Shown: positions 43,466 through 54,143, numbered from the stretch's first letter. The stretch: DNA of 64,000 bases from Symbiodinium natans (GCA_905221605.1 CAJNDS010002102.1:193501-257500), one strand, 5' to 3'. The notes: generated by a model from the sequence alone, not told the origin. Numbers and translations are program-made.

Positions 43466-43687
43466 CGTTCTCAGGGGCTGTGCGTCTTTACCGACTTGCA
43501 AAACGCATCCGGAAACCTTTGACAGCTTAGGGTTTAGGGGTTTTCAGGGGCCGTGCGTTTTTGGAGAGCTGAGGCGTGTGGGCTTAGGAGCTTGGCTGAG
43601 GGGCATACGAGCCTACGAGGGGCGTGCTTCGGGGCTTAGGAGCTTAAGGGGCGTCGGAGGGCCGCAGCACACGGATCCTGGGGTTGC

Positions 43688-44053
43688 CTGGCGCATGCGG
43701 TCAAAGAGCTGGAAGTCTACGACCTCCACCGCCTGGCGCTTTCTATGGCTTGCAGCCATCTGTGCACGAACCATAGCTTCGACTCCGAAAGTGGCCGTGG
43801 CTTCGGTGAGCACGTCCAAGGCCGCCGAGGAAAGCTTAACCAGAGGCGTCAATTTCACGACAAAGTCCTTGACCAGGCGTGAGAACTTGGCCTTCTGAAA
43901 GATTGGGGCGTGGGTATTGTGCTGAAAGTGCCGGATCTGCGCTTCTGCTGAACGCGCCTGCCCCCCCATCCTCCCGGTGGCCAGGATCCTTGCAGGTCTC
44001 GCGCTCTTCGGCGGGCGACCCCCCTTGTGATTGATGGAGCATTCTGGAAGGTT
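43688..44053 (-). CDS. Divergent histone H3-like protein (histone fold exon)
   Basis: The frame shows an H3-like tail (GGRPPKSARPARILATG), an alpha-N-like segment (EAQIRHFQHNTHAPIFQKAK) and a complete histone fold beginning FSRLVKDFV and ending DFQLFDRMRQ (about 43688-43885). By eye it aligns without gaps to the H3 fold for about 65 residues with 19 identities, including FxRLV, SxA, LxEA, AxHxKR and DxQLxxRxR. H3 packs DNA in nucleosomes; a divergent form could be a variant such as a centromeric H3, but loop 1 is not lengthened as in most CenH3s. Acceptor CTTCGCAG|AACC; a GC donor CGCCAG|GCAACC fits just after the fold. The frame otherwise runs on to a stop at 43613. The start codon is unknown. 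Confidence 0.8.
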
Positions 44054-44145
44054 CTGCGAAGTGCTGTCGTGGGAGTCCCTAAACCCTAAACCCCTAACCC
44101 CTACACCCGTAAACCCAAACATTAAACTTAAACCCTAAATCTTAC

Positions 44146-44210
44146 CCATGGACACCTCTTCTGCGAGCCTGGAGGTCGACCGCCTCGCGCATGATGTCAC
44201 CCGTCCATAC
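44146..44210 (-). CDS. Unassigned exon upstream of the H3-like exon
   Basis: Acceptor TTCCCAG|GTATGG and donor CATGG|GTAAGA are both strong. Open frame VWTGDIMREAVDLQARRRGV then H. It lies 90 bp upstream of the H3-like exon on the same strand and could be its preceding exon, but that link is not shown. Confidence 0.65.
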
Positions 44211-44279
44211 CTGGGAAGCTCTGCGTGGGCTTGGGTGTTGGGACTTAGGACTTAGGGTTTAGGGTTTAGGGTTTAGGGT

Positions 44280-44339
44280 CTAGGGTGTCTCGCCGCACAG
44301 CGGCAGCACGGTAGCACGCACCATGAGGAAATGGCACCC
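44280..44339 (-). CDS. Possible exon with stop
   Basis: Acceptor GGGTGCAG|GGGTG, open frame GCHFLMVRATVLPLCGETP ending in TAG within the repeat. Tentative. Confidence 0.4.
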   Translation of the reverse strand, partial: GCHFLMVRATVLPLCGETP

Positions 44340-44696
44340 CTGCACCCAGGGGTGTGGGGGGGGAGGGGCGGCATGTCACGCGAAGGCATTTGTTTTCAAT
44401 GCAGTCCAACAATTTTCATTGGTGCTGGTTTCTTTTCCCCACCCGCTGTGAGCTTTCACAGGCCACCACCCAAACCACTACCTTTTAGGGTTTAGGGCTG
44501 TCGCCCGCAATTCCCACCACGACGGCTGCAAGCCTGCAATAGCAGGAGGCACAAGCAGGGCAGAAACGGGGCTGGGTGGGCCACGGGCAGGGGGCCAGAC
44601 AGGGCGGGTCAGGCGGGCCAGGGGGTACTCCGCGTGGCAGACCCAGATTTCAGGATCTGCCGACCACGTTCCAAGGCTCCAGTTTAGGGACCCTGA

Positions 44697-44756
44697 ACCC
44701 TAAACCCTAAACCCTAAACCCTAAACCCTAAACCCTAAACCCTAAACCCTAAACCG
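44697..44756 (-). repeat. CCCTAAA array
   Basis: Eight perfect units. Confidence 0.96.
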
Positions 44757-45467
44757 CCCATGAATGGGAGTATCGGGAGTACTCTGAAGGGCTGAGTGCA
44801 GCTGGGCAGTAGAGGTGTGTCTGGCTGCTGGGTATAGTACTGGGCCCTGGCACCTCGTGTAGGGTGGGTACGGCCTAAGCAGGCCGGGTGGGAATTTAGG
44901 GTTTAGGGTATAGGGTTCAGGGTTTTGGGTTCAGGATTCTGGGTTTAGGGTTTATAGGGGGTTTAGGGTTTAGGGTTTAGGGGGTTTCGGGTTTAGGGGG
45001 TTTCGGGTTTAGGGTTAGGGCTGCTTGGGGGTGTAGCTAAGGGTGTATCCCGCCGACCTTGGTGGGGTGCTGGACGTTCGGAGGTGAAAAGGTGCCGAGC
45101 GTGGACGCAAATATTAGGCTAAGCCGGTTTAGGGTTTGGGGTTGGGGTTTGGGGTTTGGGGTTTAGGGCTTGGGGTTTAAAGTTTGGGGTTTAGGAAGTT
45201 GGGTTGAGGGTTTAAGGCAAAGGATGTAGGATTTTAGGTTTAGGACTGCAGGGTTTCAGGGTTCTAGCTTTCTCGGAGACCGAAACATGAACATGTGGGC
45301 TGTAGGGTTCATTAGAAGCCCTTGAAGCCCGTAACCCTAAACCCTACTTTACCCAAAACTCTAATCAACCCTACTTTGCCCAACTTAACCCTTGTTAACC
45401 CTGAACCCTGACCCCAAAACCCTAAACCCTAAACCCTACTAAACCTCTCTTTCATATACGTATGAAT

Positions 45468-45548
45468 CCCGACCCCACCCCACCCCGACCCCACCCCCAC
45501 CCCACCCCGACCCCACCCCGACCGCACCCCGACCCCACCCCGACCCTA
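45468..45548 (+). repeat. CCCCACCCCGA minisatellite
   Basis: Repeated CCCCACCCCGACCCCACCCC-type units, C-rich and unlike the telomeric motif. Confidence 0.9.
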
Positions 45549-45738
45549 CCCACCCACTTGTAGCGAGCTTGACTATGAATGCATGGACTTGAGATGCTGA
45601 ACCCTAAGGCCTAGAACCAACAACCCCGAACTCTGAAACCTAAACCCTGAACCCTAAACCCTAGACCCTAAACCCTGAACCCTAGACCCTAAACCCTAAA
45701 CCCTGAACCCTAAGCCCTAAACCACAAGCCCGAAACAC

Positions 45739-45793
45739 CTTTGAGTGCCCAGCTGAGCCGGTTGGCTGGTCGAGCAAGCCGATGAAAAGTGGC
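45739..45793 (-). CDS. Unassigned exon
   Basis: Acceptor CATGAG|GCCACT, donor CAAAG|GTGTTTCGG. Open frame ATFHRLARPANRLSWALK. Good splice consensus. Family unknown. Confidence 0.6.
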
Positions 45794-45829
45794 CTCATGG
45801 TGGCGTGTGGAGGGGTCGTTCAGACACAG

Positions 45830-45970
45830 GGTTTAGGGTTTTCGGGTTTAGGGTTTAGGGTTTAGGGTTTAGGGTTTAGGGTTTAAGGTTTAGGGTTTAG
45901 GGTTTAGGGTTTAGGGTTTTCGGGTTTAGGGATTGGGGTTTGGGGTTTGCGGTTTGGGGTTTGGGATTTG
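45830..45970 (+). repeat. TTTAGGG / TTTGGGG array
   Basis: About 12 TTTAGGG units then degenerate TTTGGGG units. Confidence 0.94.
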
Positions 45971-46040
45971 GCGTTTGGGGCTAATTTTATCTACCCTAAA
46001 CCCTAAACTCTAAACCCTAAACCCTAACCCCTAAACTCCT

Positions 46041-46139
46041 TCGGGGTTCTGACGGCTGCTGCAGTTCCCGCGACAGGAACATCAGGTCCTTCACTTGGTC
46101 GATCCGCTCCTCATCCACTCCGGGCTTGCTAGACACTTT
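46041..46139 (-). CDS. Unassigned exon
   Basis: Open frame KVSSKPGVDEERIDQVKDLM then FLSRELQQPSEPR. Strongly protein-like, helical and charged. Between a C-type and a G-type array. Family unknown. Confidence 0.65.
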
Positions 46140-46465
46140 GTATGGGGTTTAGGGTTTTGGGTTTTCGGGTTTAGGGGTTAGGGGTTTAGGGTTTAGGGTT
46201 GGGCCAAGGGTTCAGGGTTTAGGGTTAGGGGTTTAGGGCGACTGGGCACCTTATATTCCCCTACATAACCCTTCAAGGGAGTCTACAACGTACTCCCCTC
46301 ATTCTCAACTAACACTTGCGGGGCCTTCGGCGCCCTTCTAGGGATTCTAGTAGAAATTTTCCAGGGTGTGAAGTGTGTATAGGGTTTAGAAGGCTTAGGC
46401 TTTAGGGTCTTCGAGTTGAGGGCTTAAAGTTTAGTGTTTCGGGTTTGGGGTTTAGGGGCGTTGGG

Positions 46466-46524
46466 CCCAAGCTGCATGCAACACTCGGGTCTTAGACGTC
46501 TGCACACCGGACGTGCAGGCTGTC
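46466..46524 (-). CDS. Possible exon
   Basis: Acceptor CCTCAAG|GACAG, open frame TACTSGVQTSKTRVLHAAWA. The plus strand also has a short open reading. Tentative. Confidence 0.35.
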
Positions 46525-46731
46525 CTTGAGGAAGCATGCCAGTGACAGTAGGATTCCTTACGAAAAAAAACCTCCTAGAACCAACGAAAATATGGAATTT
46601 CAATCTTCAGCTCTGCGAGAATGCACATCCCAACATCCAGGGCTTCGGGTTTAGGGTTTAAGGTTTAGGCAGGGTTTAGGGTCTAGGGTTTAGGGTTTAG
46701 GGCTTGGGGTTGAGGGTTTGGGGCTAGGGCC

Positions 46732-46797
46732 CCTAGAATGCTGAACACAGACTGCGGCTTCCGTCCTTGGCCGCAATCTTCCACGAATTGGGCCCAC
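46732..46797 (-). CDS. Unassigned exon
   Basis: Acceptor CCGCAAG|GTGGG, open frame WAQFVEDCGQGRKPQSVFSI then LG. Flanked by G-type repeats. Confidence 0.55.
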
Positions 46798-46799
46798 CT

Positions 46800-46945
46800 T
46801 GCGGGTTTAGGGTTTAGGGTTTAGGGTTCAGGGTTTAGGGTTTAGGGTTTAGGGTTTAGGGTTTAGGGTTTAGGGTTTAGGGTTTAGGGTTCAGGGTTTA
46901 GGGGTTTAGGGTTTCAGGGTTAAGGGTTAAGAATTAGGGTTTAGG
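46800..46945 (+). repeat. TTTAGGG array
   Basis: About 18 units with a few TTCAGGG variants, adjoining an exon acceptor. Confidence 0.96.
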
Positions 46946-47261
46946 GGTGTTTAGGGGTGTAGGGTTTAAGGGGCCGTGCGGCTTACGCCTTTTCAGGTTT
47001 GGGAAGATGCGAAACAAAATGAGCGAGCAGGCCTGGAATCCCCCCCCCCCCCCTGTTCCCAGGCCACTGAAACTAGGGGATCTGGGTTGAGAGTTTAGGG
47101 TTTAGGGTTTAGGCTTTAGGGTTTAGGGTCTACAATTCTACAGTAAGCTCAAGGCTCGCACAGCGAAGTCACCCTAAACCCAAAACCCCAAACCCAAAAC
47201 GCAAAACCCAAAACCCAAAACCCCAAACCTAAACACTAAACCCTAAGCCCAAGCGCACAGG

Positions 47262-47338
47262 GCTTAAGCCCCGAAGTCTCATCCCCCGCGCCTGCGTCCT
47301 TCTTGTCCTTCTCTTCCTTTCTGGCCTGCTTAGGGTCA
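47262..47338 (-). CDS. Unassigned Lys/Glu-rich exon
   Basis: Open frame SDPKQARKEEKDKKDAGAGD then ETSG. Highly charged, low complexity, likely disordered. Family unknown. Confidence 0.5.
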
Positions 47339-47644
47339 CTGCGAGTTTAAGGTTTGGGGTCTAGGGTTTCGGTTTGGGGTTTAGGCTTTAGGGTTTAGGG
47401 TTTGGGGATTAGGGTTTCGGGTTTAGGGTTTAAGGTTTGGGGAGTAGGGTTTAGGGTTTAGGGTTTAGGATTGAAGCTTTAGGGTTGCGAAAACCCCCCA
47501 GTCTGAAGCTTAAAGCCCAACCTGCCAGGCGCCCCGAACCCAAAACCCCAGCCCTAAACCCTAAACCCTCAACCCTAAACCCTAAACCCTAAACCCCAGC
47601 CAGAAACCTTAAACCCTGTACGAATAACCTGAAGAGTATTTCTC

Positions 47645-47791
47645 TCATTCGGTTCCCTTCTTGCATGCGTCCCCTATCCACGAGACGTGGAGGCCAAGCT
47701 GCTCAATGGCAACTCCGAGCGGTAGGATGTGTTGCTGTTCAGGGTCTGGAGAGAGAAGCGTTCCCACGGAGTTGACATGCAGCTCCACGCT
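47645..47791 (-). pseudogene. Retroelement gag-pre-integrase-like fragment
   Basis: 48 open codons ending in TGA: SVELHVNSVGTLLSPDPEQQ then HILPLGVAIEQLGLHVSWIG. The GTLLS...ILPLG...LG..V.W pattern follows the protease in copia-like dinoflagellate elements, which agrees with the LLDGGATH piece just upstream on the same strand. Confidence 0.65.
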
Positions 47792-47857
47792 CCTTTAGGG
47801 TTTAGGGTTTAGGGTTTAGGGTTTAGGGTTTAGGGTTTAGGGTTTAGGGTTTAGGGT
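47792..47857 (+). repeat. TTTAGGG array splitting a retroelement ORF
   Basis: About nine perfect units between the protease and gag-pre-integrase pieces. The acceptor side ends CCTAAAG|GAGCG in minus-strand sense. The donor and frame junction are not resolved. Confidence 0.9.
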
Positions 47858-48037
47858 TTGATGTTCTTCGCCTTTTTCCCACTCTTCGGGACTTGCAGCT
47901 CCCGGGGCATGCGTTGCGCCCCCATCCAACAAGCCAGCACCGTAACTTGCCGCACGATTTGCACCAACCATGGACACTTGAGGGTTGCACGGGGTTGTTG
48001 TATCACTTTGACCACTGGTCCCTCTAGAGTCCGGCAC
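47858..48037 (-). pseudogene. Ty1/copia-type aspartic protease region
   Basis: The frame contains ASYGAGLLDGGATHAPGAAS followed by PEEWEKGEE. The LLDGGATH motif (Asp codon 47926-47924) is the active-site D-S/T/G-G-A motif of retroelement aspartic proteases in the form I associate with dinoflagellate retroelements. A second minus frame is also open. It is followed, across a telomeric array, by the gag-pre-integrase-like piece at 47645-47791. The rest of the element is not visible here, so this is a relic or an exapted fragment. Confidence 0.7.
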
Positions 48038-48375
48038 CCCATAAAAACCCCCAACAAGGGCTTCTCATGAGCCTTCAATCCTCAAAGCCCTGGAAACCCC
48101 AAATCTCTGGAGTTCAGGGTTTAGGGTTTGGGGTTTGGGTTTAGGGCTTAGGGCTTAGAGTTGAGGGCACCCCCTTTGGATGGTGGAAACCCCGGAACCC
48201 CTAAGACCGACAGGGCCCTGGTTCGCAAAATCAAACCTTCAGAAGCCCAAACAAGCCCTTAACAAGCTCACTTTTAACTTAACATGTCTTTTTGGGGAAC
48301 TTTGGACCCTTGCATACACCCCGTCCCTTGCACCCACCTTGTACCCTAAACCCCAAACCCTAAGTCCTATACCCC

Positions 48376-48467
48376 TTCCATGAGTCCGGCAAAAGCCCTC
48401 GTGTCCTGCGTGTCTGGCGTGCCAACGAACATGTTCGCAACCTCACCGGCTGTTGAGTTGGGGCTCA
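48376..48467 (-). CDS. Unassigned exon
   Basis: Open frame MSPNSTAGEVANMFVGTPDT then QDTRAFAGLMEG, ending near a G|GTATAG donor. An internal acceptor GGTGAG|GTTGCG is possible. Family unknown. Confidence 0.6.
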
Positions 48468-48779
48468 TTACAGGGCTTGGGGTTTAGGGATTCATGCAGG
48501 GCTCAGGGTTTACGGTTTTAGTTTAGAGGGGTTAGAGGGGTTAGAGGGTTTTTTAGAGGAGTATTTAGAGGTTTTAGAAGGTTCAGAGGGTGTAGAGAGG
48601 TTGACTGTTGAAGGTAAAGAGCCCCCCAAAAAAACCCTCAACTAAGGGATCGGGGCCCCCCAAGCCCATGCTCAGGGCGCTAGCTCAGGGGTACTGCTTT
48701 GGGGAGAAGGGTTTTAAGGTTCAGGGTGTTGGGGTTTTTTGTTTAGGTGTTTAGGGTTTAGGCTTTAGGTTTGAGAGTT

Positions 48780-49240
48780 TAGGGTTTAGGGTTCAGGGTT
48801 TAGGTTTAGGGTTTAGGGTTTAGGGTTTAGGGTTTAGGGTTTAGGGTTTAGGGTTTAGGGTTTAGGGTTTAGGGTTTGGGGTTAGGGGTTAGGGGTTAGG
48901 GGTTAGGGGTTAGGGGTTAGGGTTTAGGGTTTAGGGTTTAGGGTTTAGGGTTTAGGGTTTAGGGGTTAGGGGTTAGGGGTTAGGGGTTAAGGGGTTAAGG
49001 GGTTTAGGGGTTTAGGGGTTTAGGGGTTTAGGGGTTTAGGGGTTTAGGGGTTTAGGGGTTTAGGGGTTTAGGGTTAGGGTTTAGGTTTTTAGGGTTTACG
49101 GGTTTAGGGTTTAGGGTTTAGGGTTTAGGGTTTAGGGGTTTAGGGTTTAGGGTTTAGGGTTTGGGGTTTGGGGTTTGGGGTTTGGGGTTTGGGGTTTAGG
49201 GTTTAGGGTTTAGGGTTTAGGGCTTAGGGTTTAGGGTTTG
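48780..49240 (+). repeat. Long TTTAGGG array with homogenised TTAGGGG and TTTAGGGG blocks
   Basis: Perfect TTTAGGG is interrupted by runs of GGGGTTA (48880-48920, 48960-48990), GGGGTTTA (49000-49070) and TTTGGGG (49160-49197). Confidence 0.97.
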
Positions 49241-49245
49241 GTTTC

Positions 49246-49322
49246 GCAAGCCAGGCCCGGAGTCTAGGCCGCCCGCGACTGTACGGTTCGAGATCGACGA
49301 GAAGAGGCCCTGCCGACTGCGT
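49246..49322 (-). CDS. Possible exon
   Basis: Acceptor GTCGGCAG|GGCC with open frame GLFSSISNRTVAGGLDSGPG. Other frames on both strands are open, so low certainty. Confidence 0.35.
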
Positions 49323-50033
49323 CTGTCATGACAAACCCTAAACCCTAAACCCTAAACCCTAAAACCCTAAAAACCCTAAACCCTAAACCCTAAACCCTAA
49401 ACCCTAAAGTCAAGAAAGTCAAACTCGGACTTCCTAACCATGTACCCCTAATTATCAGGCTCCCATAAAATGCTCCGAATATGGCCCTTACAACCTTAGG
49501 GGTCCAAGGTAGAGCCCCATGATACACCTTGAACCCTACATTCACCCTAAGCAAGGAGGCCTTTCTACAGGGTCCTTCCTAGCATCCCTGGATGTTTAGG
49601 GTTTAGGGTTTAGGGTTATGCTTTAGGCGTTAGGCGTTAGGCTTTAGGCTTTAGGGTTTAGGGTTTAGGGTTTCGGGTTTAGGGTTTAGGGTTTAGGGTT
49701 GAGGGTTGAGGGTTGAGGGTTTAGGGCTCACTTGCTCAAAATAGCTAACCCTAAACCCTAAACCCTCCTAAACCCTAGGGTCCCAGGTTGTCTGTCAAAT
49801 AGGAACAACCAGGCGGAGCGCTCAAAGTGTGGGGTGTGTACGATGGAACCTAAACCTCTTGTCAAAGAAGTCTGCACCCTAAACCCTAAACCCTAAGCCC
49901 GAAGCCCTAAACCCTAAACCCGAAAACCGAAACCCGAAACCCTAAACCCTAGACACAATTGCCCTAAACCCTAAACCCTAACTAAACCCTAAACCCTAGC
50001 TATTCCTAGGAGCGTGACTCAAACCCCAAACAC

Positions 50034-50100
50034 TTGGTCCTTCAGCATCTCGGGGCGCAGCTCGCTGGGGAGCAGTCTGTGGCCAGAACGCGCTTGCTTG
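50034..50100 (-). CDS. Unassigned exon
   Basis: Open frame SGHRLLPSELRPEMLKDQ ending at donor CCAA|GTGTTTGG. Protein-like, not recognised. Confidence 0.6.
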
Positions 50101-50712
50101 GGGCTCCGGGCTCAGGGTCTAGGGTCTAGGGTCTAGGGTGTAGGGTTTAGGGTTGTCTCGGGTGCAATGAGGGTTTAGGGTTTAAAGGGTTCATATAGTG
50201 TATAGAGGGTTTAGGGTTTATAGGGTTTGCAGGGCTTGTAATTTGCAGAGCTGAGGGGTTAGACTTTAGCCTTAGACCTTCAAATGGCAGGTGCGTCCGG
50301 TAGCACTAGCTTTGGTTTCCGCTGTAGGGTTAGGGTTTAGTAGGGTTTAGGGTTTTGAGTTTAGGGTTTAGGGTTTAGGGTTAAGAACTTAGGCCTTAGG
50401 CCTTAGGCCTTAGGGCCCTAAACCCTAAACCCTGAACCCCTAAACCCCCTAAACCCCCAAACCCTAAACCCTAAACTCTAAACCTAAACCCTCAACCCTA
50501 AACCCTAAACCCGAACCCTAAGCCCTCAGCCCCACGCCCTAAACCTTAAACCCTAGACCTAGGGTTTAGGGGTTAGGGTTGCAAAACCCTAAAAGCTGGA
50601 GCCCTAACGGCCCAAATGCGGTTTACGGTTTAGGGCAAAGCTGTGAGACCTTTGGGTTTAGGGCATAGAGTTTAGGGTTTTATCTTTCGGGGTTTAGGAC
50701 TCAAGGGTCCGT

Positions 50713-50960
50713 TGGTTTCGGGTTTGAGGGTTGAGGGTTGAGGGGTTGAGGGGTTGAGGGGTTGAGGGGTTGAGGGGTTGAGGGGTTGAGGGGTTGAGGG
50801 GTTGAGGGGTTGAGGGGTTGAGGGTTTGAGGGTTTGAGGGTTTGAGGGTTTGAGGTTTGAGGGTTTGAGGCTTTGAGGCTTTGAGGCTTTGAGGGTTTGA
50901 GGCTTTGAGGGTTTGAGGGTTTGAGGGTTGAAGGTTGAGGGTTGAGGGCTGAGGGCTGAG
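50713..50960 (+). repeat. GGGGTTGA / GGGTTTGA array
   Basis: About eleven GGGGTTGA units followed by GGGTTTGA and GGCTTTGA units. A local homogenised derivative of the telomeric motif. Confidence 0.95.
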
Positions 50961-51071
50961 GGCTTAGGGTTTAGGGTTGGGGTTCAGGGTTTCAGGGTTT
51001 TAGGGTTTCAGGATCTTAGGGTTGTAGGGTTTCAGGGTTTGGGGTTTGGGCCGGTTTGGGGTTTAAGGCTC

Positions 51072-51152
51072 AAGGTTCTCCCCATTGCCAAGCCAGGCCT
51101 GTAGAGGTTGCAGAAGGACTTCAGCGCACAATCCTCGGCCGAGCTGCCAGTG
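51072..51152 (-). CDS. Unassigned exon
   Basis: Open frame STGSSAEDCALKSFCNLYRP then GLAMGRTLSL. Flanked by telomere-like repeat on both sides. Family unknown. Confidence 0.5.
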
Positions 51153-51448
51153 CTTAGGGCTTAGGGTTTAGGGTTGAGGGTTTAGGGTTTAGGGTTTAGG
51201 GTTTAGGGTTTAGGGTTTAGGGTTTGGGGTTTGGGGTTTGGGGCTAAGGGTTTAGGGTTTAGGGTTCAGGGTTTAGGGTTCAGGGTTCAGGGTTTAAGAT
51301 TTAAAAAGGCCATCAATCCCGAAACCCTACAGCCATAGGACCTTCTATAAGCCCTCAAAACTCTCAAAAAACCCTACACCCTACACCCTCAACCCTCAAC
51401 CCTAAACCCTCAACCCTCAACCCTCAACCCTAAACCCTGAACTCAAAC

Positions 51449-51538
51449 CTTGCGATGCCCACACGCCCCCAAAAGCTCTGGGACCGCGAGCCGCCACGAA
51501 CATCGAGAGACCGCCCACCGATCGCGCAAACGCCCGGC
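51449..51538 (-). CDS. Unassigned exon
   Basis: Acceptor ACTTAG|GCCGG, donor CGCAAG|GTTTGAG. Open frame GRAFARSVGGLSMFVAARGP then RAFGGVWASQ. The 90-bp exon starts and ends in phase 1. Family unknown. Confidence 0.6.
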
Positions 51539-51925
51539 CTAAGTTTTTGAGTTTTGTTAGGGTTTAATTAGGGTTTAGGGTTTAGGGTTTAGGGTTTAGG
51601 GTTAGGGTTCCCAAGGCTCGAAGCCAAGGCTCTCAACCTGAGGGAGCCTGCCCAAAACACGAAAAGCACCAGCCAAACCACCCAACCTCTTGCCCACCCC
51701 CTAAACCCCAAACCCCAAACCCTAAACCCTAAACCCTAAACCCCAAACCCCAAACCCTAAACCCTCTAAACCTGCAAAACCCTGGGAAGCCAGCAGGAAG
51801 GACCTAAACCCTGAACCCTATAAACCCTAAGCTCTAAACCTATGCCTAAACAGCCCCTGAACCCTGAACCCTGAACCCTGAACCCCTAAACCCTAAAACC
51901 TAGCCCTAAAACTTTTAACCTAACT

Positions 51926-52000
51926 CAGTCCTTAATAGGAATTATAGTACCCCCTACTATAACCCCTATTAAGGACTGCTAGCAAAAGGGGGAACATCAG
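51926..52000 (+). mobile_element. Family B MITE, left end lost
   Basis: CAGTCCTTAATAGGAATTAT,...CTATTAAGGACTG inner inverted repeat and GGGGGAACATC right end. The left TTGGGATGTTCC end is missing. Confidence 0.75.
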
Positions 52001-52139
52001 AACCCGAAAACCCCAAAACCCAAAACCCTAAACCCTAAACCCAAAACCCAAAACCCTAAACCCTAAACCCGAAACCCTAAACCCTGAACCCTAAACCCCA
52101 AAACCCTAAACCCTAAACCCCAAGCAAGGGGCCCAGAAC

Positions 52140-52243
52140 CTACTCGAGGTTTCGTGCAAAAAGGCACAGGGACAGAGTGCCGGACACAGGGGCGCCGAAA
52201 GCTCAGAGAGGGCCGGCAGAACCAGGCGATGCTGCGCCAGCCT
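52140..52243 (-). CDS. Unassigned exon
   Basis: Acceptor AAATAG|GCTGG, open frame LAQHRLVLPALSELSAPLCP then ALCPCAFLHETSS. The plus strand is also open, so strand is inferred from context. Confidence 0.45.
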
Positions 52244-53370
52244 ATTTAGGGTTTAGGGTTTAGGGTTTAGGGTTTGGGGTTTAGGGTTTAGGGTTTAGAG
52301 TTTAGGGTTCAGGGTTCAGGGTTCAGGATTCAGGGTTCAGGGTTTAGGGTTGTTAAACCCTTAGAGGGGATCCTGCTTGGTTGAACCCTTCTGGAAACGA
52401 ATCGCAAGGAACTGCAAACACATACAGACTCGAACCGAACCGCGCCTCCCAAGCACCGGGCTTCAAAGGATTAGGGCAGAATCCTAACACTATACCTTAA
52501 AACCCTAAACCCTAAACCCTGAACCCTGAACCCTAAACCCTAAACCCTAAACCCTGAACCCTAAACCCTAAACCCTAAACCCTAAACCCGTCTGCTTTTC
52601 TTAGAAGGGGTTTAGAGCGCCAGACAGACACGGGGGGAAGAAGGGCCTTCTCTAACTCCTGATAGTTGAGGGCTTAGGGTTCTGAACCCTCAAACCTCAA
52701 AAAACACAGCCACAAAAAAGTACACCCAAAAAACAATCTAAACGTACGCAGCAAAGCCTAAGCCCTGAGCGCTATTGATGACAGAATATGCAAGATCCTA
52801 AGATAGAGCAGCCCTTTGGGTATTTGGCTCGAACTCCTGTCATCCCTAAACCCTAAGCTCCCGACCGCCGGATCAGCACCGACAACCTCATGGATTGAAA
52901 GCAGCCACGGTTGCTGTGGGACTTTGGGGGTTTTAAGGGTTTAGGGCCGAGGGTTTTCCGTTTAGGGGTTTACGGTTTAGGGTTTTGGGCTCAGGCAGGG
53001 TTTGGCCTCTAAACCGTTTAGCTTCGTCGACAAGCACTTAGGGGCTATAGGGAGGGCAGTTTCAAGGGTGGCCTGTCCTGGTGGAGCTCCGACCCCAAAG
53101 TTTGGGGGGGCGGTTGATCCAAAGGGTTGTGGGTCTTAGGATACAGGGGGCTTAGGTACAGGCCCTACGTAGACCCTACTATATACGTAGGGTTTAGGCT
53201 TTGAAGGGTTTAAGGGTTAAGGGTTTAGGGCAGAAGGGATTTGAGATTTAGGGGGGTTCACGTTGAGTTTAGGGGTCTCAGGGCACATGTTTGAGGGTTT
53301 AGAGGTTTAGGGTTTAGCGGTTTAGGGGGGTGGTTAGACTTTAGGGCTTGGGGCTTTAGGACTTTGGGTT

Positions 53371-53441
53371 TAGATCTGGGGGCGGTGCCAGACCACCCCG
53401 CAACGTTGCTGGGCATCCTTCTTGGCCTCAGTGCAAAACAT
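53371..53441 (-). CDS. Unassigned exon with stop
   Basis: Acceptor CACCGCAG| then MFCTEAKKDAQQRCGVVWHR and PQI followed by TAA. Possibly a terminal exon. Family unknown. Confidence 0.5.
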
Positions 53442-53934
53442 CTGCGGTGCTTCAGGACTGCTGATTTGCAAGCAACCCTAAACCCGAACCTAAACCCTAA
53501 ACTCTAAACCCTAAACCCTAAAACCCAAAACCCTAAAACAAAGGCCCCCAAACAGTCCCTGCACCCTGCCTCAACACGTACAACGCTGGACAGTACCTTG
53601 TAGCAACAAAAGGGGGGTGTGAATAACATATTGTGCGCGAAGAAAAGCATTGCTTGGATCAAGAGATCGGTGAGTGAAGGAACGCCTTGCTCGAAGAGAG
53701 AACCCTGAAGCAAAAATCTCTAAATCCAAAACCCCCCAAATCCCTGAACCCCAAAGCCCTAAACCCCAGAGTCCTGAACCCCTAAACCCAGAACCCAAAA
53801 GCCCTAAAGCCCCAAATAACTCAAAAGCCCTAAACCCCTCCCTAAACCGCAAATCCCTGCACCCTAAACCCTAAAGTCCCAAAGCCCTAAACCCCAAAAC
53901 CCTGAACCATGAAGCCCGAGGTCCTCTCAAAAAC

Positions 53935-54060
53935 CCTAAACCCTCATCCCTAAACCCGAAACCCCACACCCTAAACCCTAAACCCTAAACCCTAAGCCCT
54001 AAACCCTAAACCCTAAACCCTAAACCCTAAACCCTAAACCCTAAACCCTAAACCCTAAAC
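53935..54060 (-). repeat. CCCTAAA array
   Basis: Mostly perfect CCCTAAA from 53962, abutting an exon donor at 54061. Confidence 0.96.
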
Positions 54061-54143
54061 CCTCCCAGGGCTGCCAGAGCCTGCGTCCACCTGGGACTCC
54101 CTGCAGCCAACTCCCGCTTCTTGGCCAAGGACTCGGCTCCGTC
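54061..54143 (-). CDS. Unassigned exon
   Basis: Acceptor TTGCCGAG|GACGG, donor GGAGG|GTTTAGGG. Open frame DGAESLAKKRELAAGSPRWT then QALAALG. Charged and helical; family unknown. A clean example of an exon whose donor GT comes from the telomeric repeat. Confidence 0.7.

Noticed and set aside
43578-43898. Plus-strand 106-codon ORF
   Set aside because: Opposite strand of the H3-like exon, which has family support.
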